Below are positions 53,346 through 64,000 of a stretch of 64,000 nt of DNA, piece after piece. The stretch is from NCBI RefSeq assembly GCF_019279795.1, contig NC_056731.1:866811982-866875981 (forward strand), given 5' to 3'. The position numbers were made by a program, and so were the translations under genes. Within the stretch, counting starts at the first letter, position 1. Each line of letters opens with the position of its first letter. The stretch comes from Protopterus annectens (taxonomy: Eukaryota > Chordata > Ceratodontiformes > Protopteridae). Under the pieces are notes generated by a model. The model was not told where the DNA came from. It ran no database searches and worked only from the letters and a program-made list of their open reading frames with translations.

Positions 53346-53684
53346 CACCTTAAGAAGGACTTGCTATGTCAAGGCAATTCAAATCTTGTGTTCCAGCTTG
53401 AAATAATAATTTCCTTAATTACAGCCATTTGGTCCCCCAATCTCTCTGAACGAGTCAGTATGCAGTACTTATATGGTGAGGGTTCTGTCAGCAGTCCATT
53501 AACCCGGCAGTGTTCCTGTGGCAGTAGAAGGACTGTGAGGCTGCAGTTAGAAGCTAGCCACCTGGGCATTGCTTTTTCTGATCACTTGAGGTCACATGGA
53601 ATAAAATGGAGCATCACAAATGTGCTTACCTTCTCAGCCCCCCGCCTTCTGTAACCAAGATACAACAGAGATGCTTATAGAACT
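53346..53684. other. No gene seen
   Basis: Short unassigned stretch between the LINE tail and a hAT-type element. Confidence 0.5.
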
Positions 53685-53949
53685 ATTACAACCAGAGCCA
53701 GACCCAGCACTAGGCAACCTAGGCAGTTGCCAAGGGCCCGCTGGCTATGGGGATGACTGGCTGGGGGGGCTGCTACAACAACTAATTTTAATTAAATTAA
53801 AAAAAAATCTTACATTTCTTCTTTAAGGACACACTCTTTCCATGTTGTATCTGTGGTCTGTGCATGCATGCATCTTTAGGAGTGTGATGCAGGCACAGCA
53901 ACTCGCAGGATTTAATTTCTCAAATGTGCATTGGAATTGCATCTGCTGC

Positions 53950-54042
53950 GTTGCTGCCATGAACTGGAGAACTGGTGATTCCTTTTAGGATTGGAGTTGC
54001 TGCCATGCACTGGAAAACTGTTGATTTGCTGAATTTTGGAAC
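53950..54042 (+). repeat. Tandem repeat, two units of 46 bp
   Basis: GTTGCTGCCATG starts each unit at 53950 and 53996, followed by ACTGG.GAACTG-type sequence. Confidence 0.85.
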
Positions 54043-54111
54043 CAGAGATGAGATGATTGTTCCTTCTTCTTTGCTGCCACCTGCAGCAGGGGATGTGTGT
54101 TTGCATGGGCG

Positions 54112-54296
54112 CAAATGTCCAAGTTAGGGGTGGCAGGTTAGTTAATTAGATTGCTCAGGTTGTGTGTGCACCCAAATGCCCAAGTTATTGATGGCAGGTT
54201 AATTAATTAGCTTGCTCAGGTTCAAACCGTGTCCCTTGGCTACAGAAGATAAGAGCCTTAATCCTCTACACCAACTACCAGACTGTAACATCAGAG
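54112..54296 (-). mobile_element. tRNA-derived SINE with internally duplicated body
   Basis: The minus strand starts near TCTGGTAGTTGGTGTAGAGG and TTAAGGCTC (A-box-like). About 35 bases later comes GGTTTGAACC (B-box-like), giving a tRNA-like head at 54296-54220. The body consists of two tandem units of about 61 bp with GGCAGGTTA.TTAATTAG.TTGCTCAGG in each (+ strand, 54112-54172 and 54173-54233). Confidence 0.62.
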
Positions 54297-54504
54297 ATGA
54301 ACAAAATGTTTTGAAATGGGTGATTTTTGTCTTTTATTGGTTCATACATTTTGTTTCACCACTTAATGGAAAAAAAATCTTCAAAACTACGGGGTGCATT
54401 TTCAGTGAATGTGAGTTACAGTACTTTTTCAGTGAAAGTGAGCTTCAAGTGAAAAGAGGTAGCTGTTTTGCTTAGCAAATGGCTAACAATGTATATGCTA
54501 TAAA

Positions 54505-54875
54505 ATTTGAAAGCACTGTTAGTATCACAACAAGTAGCATACTTGCCTTTGGTGCAGAAGCCTGTGAGTACTGCTCCCTCACCATGTAGCTGGATTGCTG
54601 ATACTACAATGCACTTTAAGGGGGGGGGGGGGTTTGCAATCCTGAGTGTGTCGTCCTTTGGCTGAGATGTTAAACTAAGGCCCAATCTGTCTGTGTTAAT
54701 GGTAAGTGCTGTGAGATCTTTTACAACCACCTGAGCTATTGAAAAGAGTAGGAGGAATTTCCATAATGCCCTGGCCAAATTTCCCATAGTAGTATAAATG
54801 CCATCGAGGGTCTCCCCTGAAAAGATGCTACTGGCATAGTGGGACTAAAGTGGTCAACAAAGGATGTTTGCATTA
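54505..54875 (+). mobile_element. tRNA-derived SINE of a fish-type family
   Basis: The head holds ACTTGCCTTTGGTGCAGAAG and a decayed B-box (CCTGTGAGTACTGCTCC). The central part holds GTCCTTTGGCTGAGATGTTA, AACTAAGGCCC, GAAAAGAGTAGGAGGAATTT and CCCTGGCCAAATTTCCC. These central blocks are those of a SINE family widespread in fishes. A G run at 54621-54634 lies in the middle. Non-coding. Confidence 0.75.
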
Positions 54876-55083
54876 AAAGTTTTAAATTAAATCCATATTT
54901 CTGTCTTCATTTTTGAAGTAAAGCAGAAAATAATGTGCATGCTGACAGTTTTGAGCATTGCATATTGTAACTTGGGGGATAGAGACAAGTAAGGGAACAC
55001 CAGAATGGCTGCGGGGGGGGGGGGGGCTGGTTCAGCCTCCTGCCTAGGACCCCATTTGGCCATGATCTGGTTGTGATTACAAC

Positions 55084-55468
55084 TCCGCTTCAGAAATGTA
55101 AAGCTTGACTTGCATATCAATCCTTCCCCACAGTGACTTCCCTGCAGAGTCCTATCTTAAGCCCAGTACAAGGACTTCACAGATGAAATCCAGCCTCTGC
55201 ACCAGTATAATTGTAATGGTCATTCATCTACAGTATTTTCCTGAAAATATCTGCTTATTAAGCCTTTTCAGAGGCCATACCACCCCAGGGGAATGCCCAT
55301 CCTAGGTTATTAAGATAGGTCCCTGATTTTACTGAAAATTCAAAAGGAAATCTTAAAATATTTCTGTTTGCATATTCCTGTGTTTTACTGTTACATTCCT
55401 TCTATTCCTTAAATTGTGTGTGTGTGTGTGTGTGTTTTTTTTTTTTAACTCATAAGATTTCTTAAACT
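55084..55468. other. No gene seen
   Basis: Unassigned, ending in a short (TG)n and T run at about 55416-55446. Confidence 0.5.
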
Positions 55469-55549
55469 GTCTAATACAACAGTCCCTAACCACCGGGCCG
55501 TGGACTGGTACCAGGCCGCCAGGCACGGAGTGAAATGGAAAAATGAATG

Positions 55550-55980
55550 TGTATGCATGTGTATGAGTGTGTTTGTGTCTGTCTGCGTGTGTAAGTGAAT
55601 GCGTGCATGAAAGCAGAATGTATGTGTGTGTGAAAGAAGAGACTGTGTATGTGTGTATGAGAGAGATTGAGCAGTGAGATCGAGCGAGCCGTTATTTTAC
55701 ACTCGCTAAGCAGCGCTTTTGCTGTTTAGCGAGTGTAAAATAAAAGTCAAAGAAACCAAAAAAGTTTGTGTGTGTATGTATATGTTTCTGTCTGCATGTG
55801 TAAGTGAATGTGTGCATGAAAGGAGAAGACTGTGTGTGTGAGAGACTGACAGAGAAAGAGTGAGAGCGATCTTGTGTGAGTGAATGCATGCATGCATGAA
55901 AGCAGAAGAGACGTGTGTGTGTGTGTGTGTGTGCGTGTGTGTGCGTGTGCGTGTGCGTGTGTGCGTGTGTGTGTGTGTGT
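55550..55980 (+). repeat. TG-rich tandem array with palindrome
   Basis: TCTGTCTGCGTGTGTAAGTG at about 55577 recurs as TCTGTCTGCATGTGTAAGTG at about 55788 (period about 211). A third, shorter version is at about 55873. Between them is a hairpin, TTTTACACTCGCTAA / TTAGCGAGTGTAAAA (about 55695-55740). A (GT)n run closes the array at 55915-55980. Confidence 0.85.
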
Positions 55981-56029
55981 GATCCCTGGCAGTAGTGAGG
56001 TTTGCGTACCTCTCAAACATACCATTCAA

Positions 56030-56590
56030 CCTCTCGCACAATAAATCTGAACAGAGCCAAATAGGGACAGATTCTAAGTTTGTAAGAGCAATATTTAAAA
56101 AGTCAATAAGGTTGCCATTAGGTTTACTTACCTCTCGACCAAACCACTCAGTTGTACAGATTTTCGCAGAAAGTCCAGATTTTTACCTCCTATATTTGAA
56201 TCTATTTTTCATAAAATTGTGGTTTTCTGGCCAATCATTTGCAGGTCATTAAAGATTGATGTCAGATTATAATGACATACATTTGAGATTCAGACTTCAT
56301 ACCCTTCAGAAAATTCATGCTAACAAACAACCTGTTATTCTGTCAACTTTCTAACTTTGTAACAGCAATATTTAAAATTTGTCCCTATTTATGGGCCTTT
56401 GTCCACCCATTATTTATGGCTTTTTCCAGATTTCTTGGTCTGCTCTCACACAGTAAATCTGGACAGAGCCACAAATAATAGGGAGGTATATTAAACATTG
56501 CTGTTCTAAACATAGAAAGTCAATAAGGTTGCCATTAAGTTTACGTACCTGTTGACCATAGTAGAGCAGTGTTATGCTGTTAAGCAGAAT
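56030..56590. repeat. R1-family repeats, copy b plus partial inverted copies
   Basis: The main copy, 56120-56470, is on the + strand with TTGTGGTTTTCTGGCCAATC, CTTCATACCCTTCAGAAAAT and GGCTTTTTCCAGATTTCTTG, as in copies a and c. On either side, AAATCTGAACAGAGCC (about 56044) and AAATCTGGACAGAGCC (about 56456) are inverted versions of the family's end, and AAAGTCAATAAGGTTGCCAT occurs twice (about 56098 and 56517). So several partial copies in both orientations are packed here. Confidence 0.75.
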
Positions 56591-56826
56591 GTACAATTTT
56601 TTTCCCGGTAATTATTGCCAATTGTCTTTTTATTGTAGTTTGGAGCTTTTCTCCCTATGTCTCAGTTGAAAATGTACTGCTAGTCCAGTCAGACCTACCC
56701 AGTAAACAAATGTCAAATAAATAAATATGCATTTTATTATGCTCACGTGATGGCTGGTCTGTGGAAAATTGTATTACATAAAACCAGTCCTTGCTGCAAA
56801 AAAGGGTGGAGACTGTTGGTCTAATA

Positions 56827-59800
56827 AATACCTAATATATATTTCTTTAGGGTTGTCTTTGCTCATACCTACTTTTCCGCAGTTCTTAAGCATCTAGCAT
56901 TTTGATTGAGTCAGTTCGGCACACAAAGAAGATGGACTTCATGTTTTCAAAGTATGACCAACAGGAATTGGGTAAGGTGAAGTTTTCATGGCCTAGAGGG
57001 ATAAAGCTCTCACAGTCGCCAAAAGTGGCCTGGGTTCAGTTAGTGGCTCAGATTTCTGACAAAAATGGCAAGGGAGAATGGGTGGTCTCGTCTTAGGGCA
57101 GAAGGATGGAGAGGAGCTGGTTGTATATTATCATGATCACTCAGAAGAGTAGTAGTAATCCACTGCATGGCCTTGGGGTGGGTATTAGCAGTAGTAAGCC
57201 ACCTCCTGGTTGTGTTTTCACTAAGTGTGCAGAAGCACAGAATTCCATGAGGAGGGAATTGTGGGTCTTAGTGGTGACACAGATCACATGTGCCCCTGAC
57301 CAGGAGTAGAATTAGGCTATTACAGTTGCCCTTATTGTTGGAGTGCCAGCAGGGAACAAAGCAACCTCATGGCTGCCTAAAAGACCGTCCCCCTCTGAAC
57401 GGCTCTCGAACCAACCCTTATTGGAATGCCAAATGTAGAGGGAACCAATGGGCTGTGTCTGACTTGGGGTGACTTGATAGTTAGCAGGCAAAGGGTCAAA
57501 AAGCACATAGAAAATACTGTAGTACATTCTGTATTAATTGTGAGTATTATAAAATCATCACAACACTATACAACACAGTACAGCAAAACACACAGACTTT
57601 TTCCTCCGTTATCCTAAAGCTTTTATCTATTCTCTTAGACAGTCCACAAAGCCCACAGGGCATTTTATATGTAACATGGCATTGCATCACATGACCTGGA
57701 TATTTTTAGTGCAATATGACAGTATGCTATTTTTCTTCAGTACCAGAGATCCACCCCATGTGAACAGGTTTTAATATGACAGCTGCACTAAGGAAACATG
57801 TCGCTGTGTGAAGGCTTAGTCACAAGATCAACCATTGCTACAGCAGGTAGTACAGCAAGGCATGACAGCTGCTTTTCTCCATCTCATCAATCACAGAGAA
57901 AAGTACCTCTGAAAGCTTCACATTAATAATGTTTCTGACCAGCAGTCTCCAATGAGTAATCCAAACAATGAAGTGCCAAAATCAGTCATTCCACTCACAG
58001 TGCAGTACAAGTGCGGGATGTCACTTGAAACTTTTAACATTTTGGAATAGATTATGTATGCAACATTTATTCAAGACATAGTTAATTAGTCCATACTTCA
58101 AAACACTAAATTCACTACCATATGAAATAAAATACTGTTCTTAAACCTCACGGGCACTCTAGAGTGTGTATGCACTTGGAATAGCCTGCCTGTTTCATAC
58201 AGAATGGCATGTTATATTTTCTAAAAACCCACATTCATAAAGGCACATATATTTTACTCCATGTGTATTGCAGCACCTGTGTTACGGGGTGTGCACATCC
58301 CACCAGTCTTTGTTTTTTCACCTCTTCAGATTCTGCACCACCTACCACAAAAAACACAACAGAAGTAACATTAATATAACATTAAAATTAGAAGATCCAC
58401 CCCAGAATTTAGTTCTGGCACATTCATAAGTCCCTGTTCATGGTCTGTTTCCATTACCTGTAGGTATTCCCCCAGTAAAACCACTACACAGTTATATCCC
58501 TCTTTTTCATCATACTTTTTCTGCATATTCCATCCATTTTTTTGAACTTCAGTATCCGTTCCATTATCATTCTTTATCAGTAAAATGTTTTATCTTCTTT
58601 TTAACTAACTTGGCTATCACTTCCACCATCTGAGCTGTTGCTATTTGGTTCTTTCTGCTTTCCTTCTCTTTAATTGATATTGCTGTCTTCCTTCTGTTTA
58701 TTTATGTACCTAAATGGTGTACATCGTCAAATCTGTAATACAATATCATCTGAGGCCTGTAATGTAGTCTTCCTTGTCTGTGATATGTATATGCTTTACA
58801 CAAAGGCTTGTAGTTTCCATTATGACAATTTTTATTTATCTTCATTTTTTTTCACACTACCTTTATGCCTGCCTGCTTGCTACAAAGCTTATGAGGCCAG
58901 TGTCCCATTTTTTTCACAGTCTGCCTTCAAAAGTCAAGGACCATCTTTTTTGGGTAACTGTTAAATATTGAATCCTTGAAGAGTAAGACTGAATGACTGA
59001 AAATGCAGACTTGCATATACTAAGTCAGACTGACATTTCCAAGAGTGTTCCTTTTTCTCTAAGGTATGGCATTGTTGGAGTTGGCATATGTAAGTTAAGT
59101 TCTTGCCCAGAAGAGGAAGAGTAGCAGTATGGATGGAGATTCCTTAGTAATGCATTGTGGGGGTGCTTTTAGATGATAATTTGGTGAGATGAGATTGTGG
59201 AAAATACATATGAACAGGACAGGTAACTAGTGACTGCAAGAGCTAGTCATTGGTGCCTAGGGAATGTACAATATAGTAATCTCAAAAGAAGAGCCTTTGA
59301 GACCTATAGTGGTTGAGAAAGGGGTTTTGGTGTGTAGTGGTCATCATACTCTAAGATAGACAGGCCCTGCTTATAATTGACTTTATACCTGAGGATGCTC
59401 ACCTGAACAGAAGGTGGTATAGTGGATGAAGGCTAAACTTCGAGTAGCAGGAAACAAGGCTTGTTATCTGTACTGTGTCAGCTGTTAGATATGGCAAATC
59501 TCTTGATAAAAGATCTGTAACAGAAAGGAAAACACGTCTCGGCAGACAATGCTGCAGGGATAAAAACATTCTATACAGAGAACTGTGGCAGGGAGGTCAG
59601 TGTACCAGGGCACTTAGTCTACAGGAAAGATCACAGAGTAAAAATAGAATGGTGTATGAATTTACATAAGAGAAAGATTTAAGTTTGAAGTAATAGGCAG
59701 TTAGACAAGGAATGAAGTGTAGTTTAGGTCATTTGAGGAACAGATAAGAACACCATACACTGAACAGGAAATCTTTTAAAGGAAATAAACCAACCAACAA

Positions 59801-60780
59801 GAAAATGGTAAGATTCCTTAAAACATTACATCAGGGAGTAGTGGTGCTGATTAAGGACATGAAAATCGCATTTGCTTACTGAAACCACACATTTATTTCA
59901 ACATTCCTGTTGTCCCAACTACCCAGGCAGTCCTCATATTTAGCTGTAAATGTCCTAATGTAAGTATTTAGGTCAACCATTATCAAAACCAACTAATTTT
60001 GACTTTTATAGAATGCATGTTTTGTGGAAATAATTCTCCTTGTGAATGATCTTTGCAGCCTTTCTGGTTTTTTAGGAGATCCAGTACCGTGAGTATACAG
60101 CTGCAGTATTTTATATGTGATTTAATTAAGCTCTTATAAAAGGGGGCTAGTACCTGTGATTCTCTTGTTGCTACTGTGTGGAATATTTCATGATACTGCT
60201 AAAACAGTTTACTGGAGATTATTCTTTAGAAAAGTCATATATTTTGTTTTTTAACTCAATTTATACTGACTAAGGAATTTCTTCTGTAATGTTAAACAGT
60301 CTGTTCTATTTGGAATTCTTTACAATTGGTTCAGTACGTCCTTTTTATTAGCAGAATTCTTTCTGCAGCTGTTATTTCTTCCCATGTTGTTTCTAAAGTT
60401 TTAATCAAATGTTCTTTCACCTTGTACATTCTTTGTGCAGAAAGAGGAACACTGAAGTCTTGCATTTATTTCATAACCCTAATTTTTTTCTTTGCAGGTT
60501 TATGATTTTCATATGGTTGCTGGTACTTCATATTTTATAGTATTTATTCTGTCCCCAAAATTACTCCATCATATAATGGGTGTTAATACAGTTTTAACTT
60601 ACTCAGTGTCTTCTCCTTATGGTTAATTTTCAAATTTGCTTAAAATTAGTAAGTATTTTCCCAGACCCAGTAGCTGCAGATAATTAATAAACAGAAAATA
60701 AGAATTGTAACCAACTTTTAGACTTCAAGGGAAAAAAAAACAACCTCTCAGTTCAAAGGACAGTTTTTTTCCAAATGATA
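56827..60780. other. 4 kb without recognisable genes or repeats
   Basis: The longest unassigned stretch. The best small frame (56902-57096, 64 aa, KMDFMFSKYDQQELGKV) matches nothing I know and lacks a visible context. A decayed cluster of polar reading frames at 57100-57600 shows no domain. No tandem repeat, large inverted repeat or tRNA fold seen. It may be ordinary intergenic or intronic host DNA. Confidence 0.45.
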
Positions 60781-62335
60781 CAAGAAGTAGAAGCAAAAAG
60801 AACCAACCCTCCACAGCCGATAAAACCGTTTTATTCATACAAATAAAAAAAAATGGTAAGCACTATCGTGCATTAAATGTACTTTGTCAGACCACAACAT
60901 AAAACATACTAAAGCTTAATTCAGATATATAGCAGTTATTAATTAGACTTACTGAGCTAATTTCCATGTCCTGAGTACAGGTTTTAAAGGTACATTAACA
61001 TTTGGACTTGGGGCTCTATGTGCCCACAATGTAATAATCCATTTAAATTCTGCCTTTTCTACTGTATCAATAATATTACCTCCCCCCAAGCTACTATTAA
61101 AAACCTGTAAGACCAAAAAAGAAAAAGTATGTGTAGAATGAACATTAACATACTTCTCTAGTACACTATTGATACATTTACATTGTATATCCCTATTGTG
61201 CTCCAAAATTCACTCCCTTAAGGAACAATTAGTTTTCCCAACGTAAAAACAAGTACAGTTTTGACAACTAGCCAAATGCCAGGTTTCTAAAGGTACAATC
61301 TGCATAAAATCTAGAAACACATTTCTTGTTAGTTATTGGATAGGTTAAAGTTCTACTGTTAGATATATAACTGCAAGCTCTACAAGATCGACAGGCATCT
61401 GTGCCCTTCCTAGTATACAAGAAAGATCCATTTATTTCACCCAACCTTCCCAAATTATAGCAAAGCTGTCTTTTTAGAAGGGGGACTATTTTTAAAATAA
61501 ATGATGGTACATCTCCCACTATCAGTCATTAAGACAGGCCAATTTTTCTTCACAATATCACAAATTTGACCTATGTCATTTGTATAATTAAATCACACCC
61601 TAGTCTTTACATCAAAGGTTGATTTAATACTTGCCCTCCTTTTTCCTTTGGAGAAAAATGGTTTTGTTGAACTATCCCTTGCAGCAAGTGCAGCCTTATA
61701 TGCCTGTCCTTTTATCACATTAGATGAGATGTGCCTAGGGTGCATATACTAGTCCTATGTGACAAATTATTTCTCCATATTTCTTTCCTGTACAATTTAG
61801 TTTCAAATTTTCCATTACTCGGGGTTAAATTAACTTCCAAAAAAAATCAATTGATTCCTTGGACGAACTAGTGGTAAAACATAAAAAAGCTGCTAGTATT
61901 TCCTAGGTATGCCACAAAATCTTCTAAGAGGTCTGATGGACCATCCCATAACAATGATATCTAACATATGTAGAATAACTATGTGGATTTAAAACAAACT
62001 CTTTTTTCCCACCAAGCCATAAGTAGGTTGGCTTAGCTATTGGCAGATACCGTGCTCATAGCTACGCCTAAATTTTGTCATAAATTTGATCACAGAACAT
62101 AAAAACATTATTTTCAAGTACTAACTCCAACAAATGACAAATCAAAAACATAAGATCATTCGAGTAATGACCGTGCTTTGGCAAATGCCAACGAACAGAC
62201 TCTATACCCTCACCATGAGGAATGACAGTAAGTAAAATACATACATCCATAGTCACCAAAGTACAATTACTTAAGTCAAAATCATGAACAAAATAAAACA
62301 AACTACCTGAACATAGAGTAATGGGACTTGACTAG
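60781..62335 (-). pseudogene. Decayed, 5'-truncated Penelope-like element (PLE copy G)
   Basis: The minus strand, reading downward: LVTMDVCILLTVIPHGEGIE (RT motif A, 62301-62068), then scattered RT remnants. Then CRSCRACSYISNSRTLTYPI (Cys linker, 61519-61268), followed by CTCFYVGKTNCSLRE (GIY-YIG block, about 61270-61210), LEHNRDIQCKCINSVLEKYV and EFKWIITLWAHRAPSPNVNV. A terminal repeat with a degenerate ribozyme-like hairpin lies at the low-coordinate end. RT motif C is not readable. Heavily frameshifted, older than the other PLE copies. Confidence 0.85.
60858..60890 (-). ncRNA. Degenerate hammerhead-like hairpin, PLE copy G
   Basis: The minus strand reads CTGACAA (box 1 with the invariant G changed), a stem GUACAU/AUGCAC with one mismatch, GATA in place of GAAA, then GTGCTTAC. 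Placement matches the other PLE copies, but two core positions are lost. Confidence 0.4.
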
Positions 62336-62370
62336 TTAGTCTATGAAAAGGGGTTATGCATTAGTCACTG

Positions 62371-62436
62371 ATTCTCCAATTACCTGATTTATCCTAATGT
62401 TAGTGCTGATTAGGATAAAATGAGTAACTGGAGAAT
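62371..62436. repeat. Short inverted repeat, 28-bp arms
   Basis: ATTCTCCAATTACCTGATTT..ATCCTAAT (62371-62398) pairs with 62409-62436 across a 10-base loop, with a few mismatches. It may be a MITE remnant; no flanking duplication seen. Confidence 0.8.
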
Positions 62437-62624
62437 GAACAAAGACATTATTACATTGCATGCATCACCAGCTTAAGTCAAAATACTGTACTCATTGTAT
62501 ACCTGAAAATAAAGACAAGTCAAAGCATTTGTAAAGATGTTGGTCCTCGAATATGACCTTGACTTATCTGTGAGATCAGATTATACTTGAGTGTACATGG
62601 TAATCTTTAGCATCCCCATGTCTC

Positions 62625-62930
62625 TCAGCTCTCCAGAATTGTGCAGTGTGTCCAAATTTGTACCTCATAATTTTGGTTTGTTCCTCGTAAAATGTGTGGT
62701 TTTCTGGCAAATCATTCAGTATTGCAGTCACTAAATAATGAAAAAAATGTGACTTTCAGAATTCATATCCTTTAGAGAATGCATGTTAATGCAAAAACTG
62801 TTATTCAAGCAGCTTTCTAAGGTTATAAAGGCATTATTTAAAACATCTCCATGATTTGGGGCCTTTGTCCCCCATTATTTGTAACTTTGTCCAAAATTCT
62901 TAGGCTAAGAGGTTGAGCGGTATGAGCATT
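62625..62930 (+). repeat. Dispersed repeat family R1, copy c
   Basis: Shares with copies a and b the blocks TGTGGTTTTCTGGCAAATCA, a TTCATATCCTTTAGAGAATGC-like stretch, CTGTTATTCAAGCAGCTTTC and CCCCCATTATTTGTAACTTT. Ends AGAGGTTGAGCGGTATG, the inverted form of the family's start. Confidence 0.78.
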
Positions 62931-64000
62931 CCTATGCTGTGCAGCTGTTACGGAATGTGTCATTTTTTGCCTAGGTCCCTCTTTATCAACCTAAAAGTTT
63001 AAAAAAGTGCTTCACTTTCTTGCCTTCAGAATCGAACTACTCTCCTTCCTAAATAATAGGTCAGAATTTGTTTCCCATACTTAAAATAGTTTCAACTATT
63101 ATTTTCTTCATCAACATGTTGCTTTTCATGCCTACTATTAGTGATTCTAGGTAAGGTCCTAGAATTTACAGCATCCTGCACTGAATTTATTAATTTCACT
63201 GTGGTTTGCATTAAAATCTGTGCTAGTATGGACACTTTAATTGGTTATTCTGAGACATATGTTAAAACTTTGTAATACTGTGTAGCATTTTAGCATAATG
63301 TTAGACATGTAATATTCACAATATTGACTTTTATATATCAGACTTTGCTCCTTTCCATCGGTGGCATTGTACTTTGTCTTATGTCTGACTAGGGTTATGG
63401 CTGAAAAATGTGCTAGATTAGTCATCTCGTCTGGATATTAAATAGTAAAATAAAAATTGATAACTCTGCAACTGTGGTAGTCATTTAAGTTTATTTTCAC
63501 CATTTCTTTGTGTCTTGGCTAGTCGGCAGATTTATAAATACAGTTATTTACAGTTTTCCTCTTACATTTTTTAATGCTGTCTCCTGGTAGTATTTACAAA
63601 GCAGTATTCTGTTCATACATTAGACGTTGATGCAGTATATGCATTGGTACAGTGAAAAAGCTGCAAGCAGTGGTATAATATACTCACTGACACCTGTTCT
63701 GTCAGATAGAGGTGGGGGGCTACTTGGTAAGGAAGATGAGGCGCATTTGTTGGCTACCTCACCAAGAGTAGTAGGCTAAGCCACTAGCATTATTAACAAA
63801 TCCCACTCAGAATTATTCAAAGTATTCACCAAGTATTCTGGGCTTGTTTGCAACTGCATGCACTTAGCTCATGACAGCAGGCAATGCTGTCAAAACAGAT
63901 GAATGTGACTTCAGACTGATTTTAAGCAGTACAGACAGAGTAGCTCAGCAGAATTCTTATGGTAATATGCAATTTATTGATATGTTGGCAAATTATAATA
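62931..64000. other. No gene seen
   Basis: Unassigned AT-rich sequence to the end of the window. Confidence 0.5.

Larger units (their letters stand above)
53685..55083. mobile_element. hAT-type non-autonomous element with ATTACAAC duplication, carrying nested SINEs
   Basis: The element itself is 53693-55075 (1383 bp). ATTACAAC flanks it exactly (53685-53692 and 55076-55083). Start CAGAGCCAGACCCAGCACTA; the reverse complement of the end starts CACAACCAGATCATGGCC. Both then share a CCTAGGCAG block. There is no transposase; the interior holds a 46-bp tandem repeat, a - strand SINE and a + strand SINE. The imperfect termini leave some doubt, but duplication plus terminal similarity support one insertion. 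Confidence 0.72.
55469..56826. mobile_element. hAT-type non-autonomous element with exact GTCTAATA duplication
   Basis: The element itself is 55477-56818 (1342 bp). GTCTAATA lies at 55469-55476 and 56819-56826. Start CAACAGTCCCTAACCACCGG followed by GCCGTGGACTGGTACC; the reverse complement of the end starts CAACAGTCTCCACCC. The GGGCCGTGGACTGGTACC block and the GGTCTGTGGAAAATTG block near the right end are hallmarks of a vertebrate hAT family. No transposase. Inside are TG-rich tandem sequence (55550-55980) and nested R1-family repeats (56030-56590). Confidence 0.9.

Noticed and set aside
54621..54634. G run as a quadruplex-forming regulatory site
   Set aside because: A single homopolymer run inside a SINE; no separate G tracts.
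55692..56041. Thr/His-rich frames opposite the TG array
   Set aside because: Low-complexity translation of tandem repeats.
56902..57096. 64-aa open frame that could be a host exon
   Set aside because: No recognisable domain, no clear splice context and no neighbouring coding blocks; length is within chance expectation.
57106..57472. Cluster of short frames in 57.1-57.5 kb
   Set aside because: Different frames overlap without motif or codon pattern; nothing to support a gene.

Overview
The window looks like transposon-packed DNA from a large-genome aquatic vertebrate. A lungfish is my best guess; a salamander, caecilian or basal ray-finned fish would also fit. The reasons are the mix of elements: two vertebrate-type DIRS tyrosine-recombinase retrotransposons, at least five Penelope-like (PLE) copies with a GIY-YIG domain, CR1/L2-type, L1/Tx1-type and RTE-type LINEs, hAT and Harbinger DNA transposons, and two repeats of a kind common in fish genomes. 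I found no host protein-coding gene, tRNA, rRNA or CRISPR array. The species call is inference.

Layout. 1-10680: an old L1-clade LINE on the + strand, cut into three pieces by a hAT transposon (613-3159, 8-bp target duplication) and by a DIRS element (about 4289-10256). 10681-14235: mostly unassigned, with a Harbinger transposase fossil and one copy of a dispersed repeat. 14236-17950: CR1/L2-type LINE on the + strand. 17951-20528: small repeats, including a 178-bp hAT MITE and a CA microsatellite. 20529-27782: a second DIRS element, itself split by an RTE LINE tail (18-bp duplication) and by a 1148-bp inverted-repeat insertion (15-bp duplication). 29246-33130: a second, longer copy of the CR1/L2 LINE, on the - strand. 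34060-51162: a PLE nest. An older PLE on the - strand is split by a 6287-bp insertion (22-bp duplication) made of two related PLE copies in opposite orientation; it is also hit by a short PLE terminal fragment (12-bp duplication); and its 5' flank is hit by a second inverted PLE pair of 7343 bp (13-bp duplication). 51176-56826: foldback, SINE, LINE-tail and two hAT-type insertions. 56827-64000: mostly unassigned, with a decayed PLE and another dispersed-repeat copy.

Working parts. The DIRS copies show the diagnostic inverted terminal repeats plus an internal region that joins the complements of both ends, which allows a circular intermediate for the tyrosine recombinase. The PLE copies encode coiled-coil, reverse transcriptase and GIY-YIG segments, and their terminal repeats carry hammerhead-ribozyme-like cores. 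All protein-coding segments are broken by frameshifts or stops, and several catalytic residues are lost, so no element in the window appears autonomous now.

The most unusual signal is the recurrence of inverted, tail-outward PLE pairs, each bounded by a target-site duplication, as if each pair integrated as one unit.
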